Notes under the pieces: generated by a model | Seen by the model: only the letters and a program-made list of their open reading frames with translations | What the model was told of the DNA's origin: nothing | Databases searched by the model: none | Part shown: positions 62,586 to 64,000 of the stretch, one piece after another | Position numbering within the stretch: position 1 is the first letter of the stretch | Layout of the letters: the number at the start of each line of letters is the position of its first letter | Translations under genes and position numbers: made by a program | NCBI GenBank assembly: GCA_023228875.1 | Contig: JALOAG010000003.1 | Span: forward strand, 62,001 to 126,000 | DNA from: Bacteroidia bacterium | GTDB lineage: Bacteria > Bacteroidota > Bacteroidia > NS11-12g > UBA955 | Reading direction: 5' to 3' | DNA: 64,000 bases

Positions 62586-62671
62586 TAGAATTTCTAACCT
62601 GTGTAGTTCAAACAGTTTTGGGTGAATAGGTTTTGAAAATTAAAAACACCCTAATATTACGCCAAAGGAAG

Positions 62672-62701
62672 TTGTAAAACAGACTCTTTCAATTACTTTT
62701 G
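62672..62701 (+). promoter_or_regulatory. Complete Bacteroidota promoter upstream of the PsbP-like lipoprotein
   Basis: TTG at 62672-62674, an exact 19-nt spacer and TACTTTTG at 62694-62701 fit the full TTG-N19-TAnnTTTG consensus. The ATG follows 34 nt later. This is the best promoter in the window. Confidence 0.7.
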
Positions 62702-62735
62702 GCAGGTTAAAAGACTATTACTAATCAATCACAAA

Positions 62736-63293
62736 ATGAAACAAATTGCAACCATCTATCTAAGCATAGCCACGCTCTTTATGGCATGTGGCAGACCTGC
62801 ACCGCACACCGGAGAAGCAACTGAAGTGGCAAAGAAAGAATGGAAAACCCATGAAAACTCAATTTACTCCATTCAATATCCCAAAGATTGGACTTTAGAT
62901 GAAACGGGGAAGATGGGGGCAGTTTTTGTGTTATTCTCTCCTGAACTTTCCGATCCTACTCAATTTAGAGTAAATATCAACTTGATAACAGAAGATCTGA
63001 GCCAACGTAATATTGGTATTGATGAATACATGCAGCTATCAGAAGACGCGCTCAAAGAGTATATTGCAGATGTTAAAATCATAGAGAATAAAAGAATTTC
63101 CAGAGATAAAGGTGTATATCATAAACTGGTTTTCTCAGCGGTAAATCAAGGTGCAAAACTGAAATGGGAGCAGCATTTTCATTTGAAAAATCAGACAGCT
63201 TATGTGTTAACACTGACAAGCGATGAAGCCAATTTTGATAAATTTAAAGACGTAGGCGAAACAGTATTGCAATCTTTTGTATTAAAGGATTGA
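62736..63293 (+). CDS. PsbP-like lipoprotein
   Basis: A 185-residue lipoprotein. The lipobox is in ATIYLSIATLFMACGRPAPH (Cys18). The mature domain has the PsbP-like pattern YSIQYPKDWTLDETGKMGAV, then VNINLITEDLSQRNIGIDEY and a C-terminal DKFKDVGETVLQSFVLKD. Such domains occur in many bacterial lipoproteins unrelated to photosynthesis, and the function is unknown. It has a full promoter at 62672-62701 and is followed by the DpnI-like pseudogene. Confidence 0.82.
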   Translation: MKQIATIYLSIATLFMACGRPAPHTGEATEVAKKEWKTHENSIYSIQYPKDWTLDETGKMGAVFVLFSPELSDPTQFRVNINLITEDLSQRNIGIDEYMQLSEDALKEYIADVKIIENKRISRDKGVYHKLVFSAVNQGAKLKWEQHFHLKNQTAYVLTLTSDEANFDKFKDVGETVLQSFVLKD

Positions 63294-63354
63294 GGAGGGA
63301 AGGGAATCTTTTTGCTTATTTTGTAGAGTACAAATCTAGTGTGATGGATGCACA

Positions 63355-64000
63355 ATGAATTTATTGTTAAATCAAAAACTTTCAGAGAGTTATAAAAGTA
63401 AAGCTCGAATAGCGAGAGTGCTTACTGAGCAGTGGGTCTTCAATAATGCATATTGTCCCGGTTGTGGAAATCCTACTTTAATTTAATATGGAAATAATAA
63501 ACCCGTGGCTGATTTTTTCTGTAAACATTGTGCAGAACAGTTTGAATTATAGAGTAAGGGACGTAGCTTTGGAAAATTAATTGCTGATGGTGCTTATTCC
63601 ACTATGATTGAACAGATTACTGCAGATAATAATCCGAATTTTTTCTTTCTTACTTATTCAAGAGATTGGGTGATGAATGATTTTTTTTAATCCCAAAACA
63701 GTTTTGTACCCCCGAAATGAATATCAAAAGACCGCCCCTGCCAAAGACTGCAAGAAGAGCAGGTTGGGTTAGTTGTAATATTGATATTTCTAAAGTCTCG
63801 GAAGCGGAGAAGGTGCTCATAGTAAGAAAATCAAAAATTATCAATCGTGAAATAGTAAAAGAAACATTTAATAAAACTTTATTTCTCAGGTCATCAAGTA
63901 AAGAAGCAAAAGGCTGTATTTTGGATATATTGGCGTGTGTTGATGCAATTAAAAAGGAGACATTTACTCTTGATGAAGTATATAAATTTGAGGAAGATTT
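63355..64000 (+). pseudogene. Decayed DpnI-like type IIM restriction endonuclease (two stops, one frameshift; cut by window edge)
   Basis: Read from ATG 63355, the frame matches DpnI residue by residue as I recall it, with ESYKSKARIARVLTEQWVF, a four-cysteine zinc site (C34, C37, C56, C59 in YCPGCGNP and FFCKHCAEQF) and IEQITADNNPNFFFLTYS. It is broken by TAA 63484-63486 and TAG 63550-63552. A one-base loss in the 8-T run at 63681-63688 then ends the frame; adding one T restores PKQFCTPEMN and PKTARRAGWVSCNIDIS, open to the window edge. The second stop is at codon 66, where DpnI has the lysine of its D53-E64-K66 PD-(D/E)XK site. DpnI cuts methylated GATC. This copy should be inactive. Confidence 0.88.

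Noticed and set aside
63650..63844. Open frame of 64 codons on the minus strand across the DpnI-like region
   Set aside because: It lies opposite a frame with clear DpnI similarity, has no recognisable features and no promoter. It is a shadow of the pseudogene.

Overview
The window is 64 kb of AT-rich bacterial chromosome from a member of the Bacteroidota. Several lines of evidence agree. Many genes are preceded by the phylum's promoter element TAnnTTTG. Four exported proteins carry type IX secretion (T9SS) sorting tails, of both type A and type B. The small conserved families DUF4271, DUF4293, DUF4783, DUF4142 and DUF2480 are present. Transketolase is split into two subunits, and type B ribosomal protein L31 and a single-chain glycyl-tRNA synthetase are encoded. 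The class or genus cannot be fixed by eye; a sphingobacterial/chitinophagal-type lineage is plausible. No tRNA, rRNA, CRISPR array, intact insertion sequence or prophage was seen, so this looks like core chromosome until the last 650 bases.

Layout. 1-1.1 kb (+): end of an unknown gene, an ECF sigma factor and a SUI1-type translation factor. 1.1-17.7 kb (-): a T9SS type B surface protein; iscU, iscA and an MBL hydrolase; a large AsmA-like protein with a coiled-coil tail; typA; LemA, M48 peptidase and a saccharopine-dehydrogenase-like enzyme; three exported proteins, two of them with CGPC thioredoxin-type motifs; DUF4783 and nadC. 17.9-24.2 kb: YjjG nucleotidase, a small lipoprotein coupled to YtxJ (bacillithiol redox), a THUMP-like methyltransferase, then OsmC, an Omp85 barrel, DUF4271 and hemD. 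24.3-31.9 kb (+): a probable barrel protein, lipA, and a 1,879-residue PKD surface protein. 31.9-41.8 kb: methyltransferase and L31, a phosphoribosyltransferase, split transketolase with a von Willebrand A protein between the halves, a MuiA-like protein, and a rhomboid protease next to mutL. 42-46.4 kb (+): two exported proteins sharing a C-terminal module (one with a CAP domain), a SpoU RNA methyltransferase, and a 683-residue exported protein with a possible His/Cys peptidase dyad. 46.4-57.8 kb: glycosyltransferase, DUF4293, glyS, rpsT, mutS, icd, a methionine aminotransferase overlapping an omega-amidase, and a lipoprotein esterase. 57.9-62.6 kb (-): flavin reductase, folE, then a second ECF sigma factor in line with DUF4142 and cupredoxin genes, a PEP-mutase-family enzyme and DUF2480. 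62.7-64 kb (+): a PsbP-like lipoprotein and a decayed DpnI-type restriction endonuclease.

Functional themes: Fe-S assembly (iscU, iscA) and an Fe-S-dependent enzyme (lipA); cofactor synthesis (nadC, hemD, folE, lipA); both mismatch-repair proteins, with a MutL whose endonuclease motif looks lost; envelope and thiol biology; and translation (typA, SUI1, L31, S20, glyS). The strongest unexpected findings are the DpnI pseudogene, whose second stop codon falls on the catalytic lysine position, the unrecognised His/Cys exported protein, the MutL motif, and the vWA gene inside the transketolase operon.
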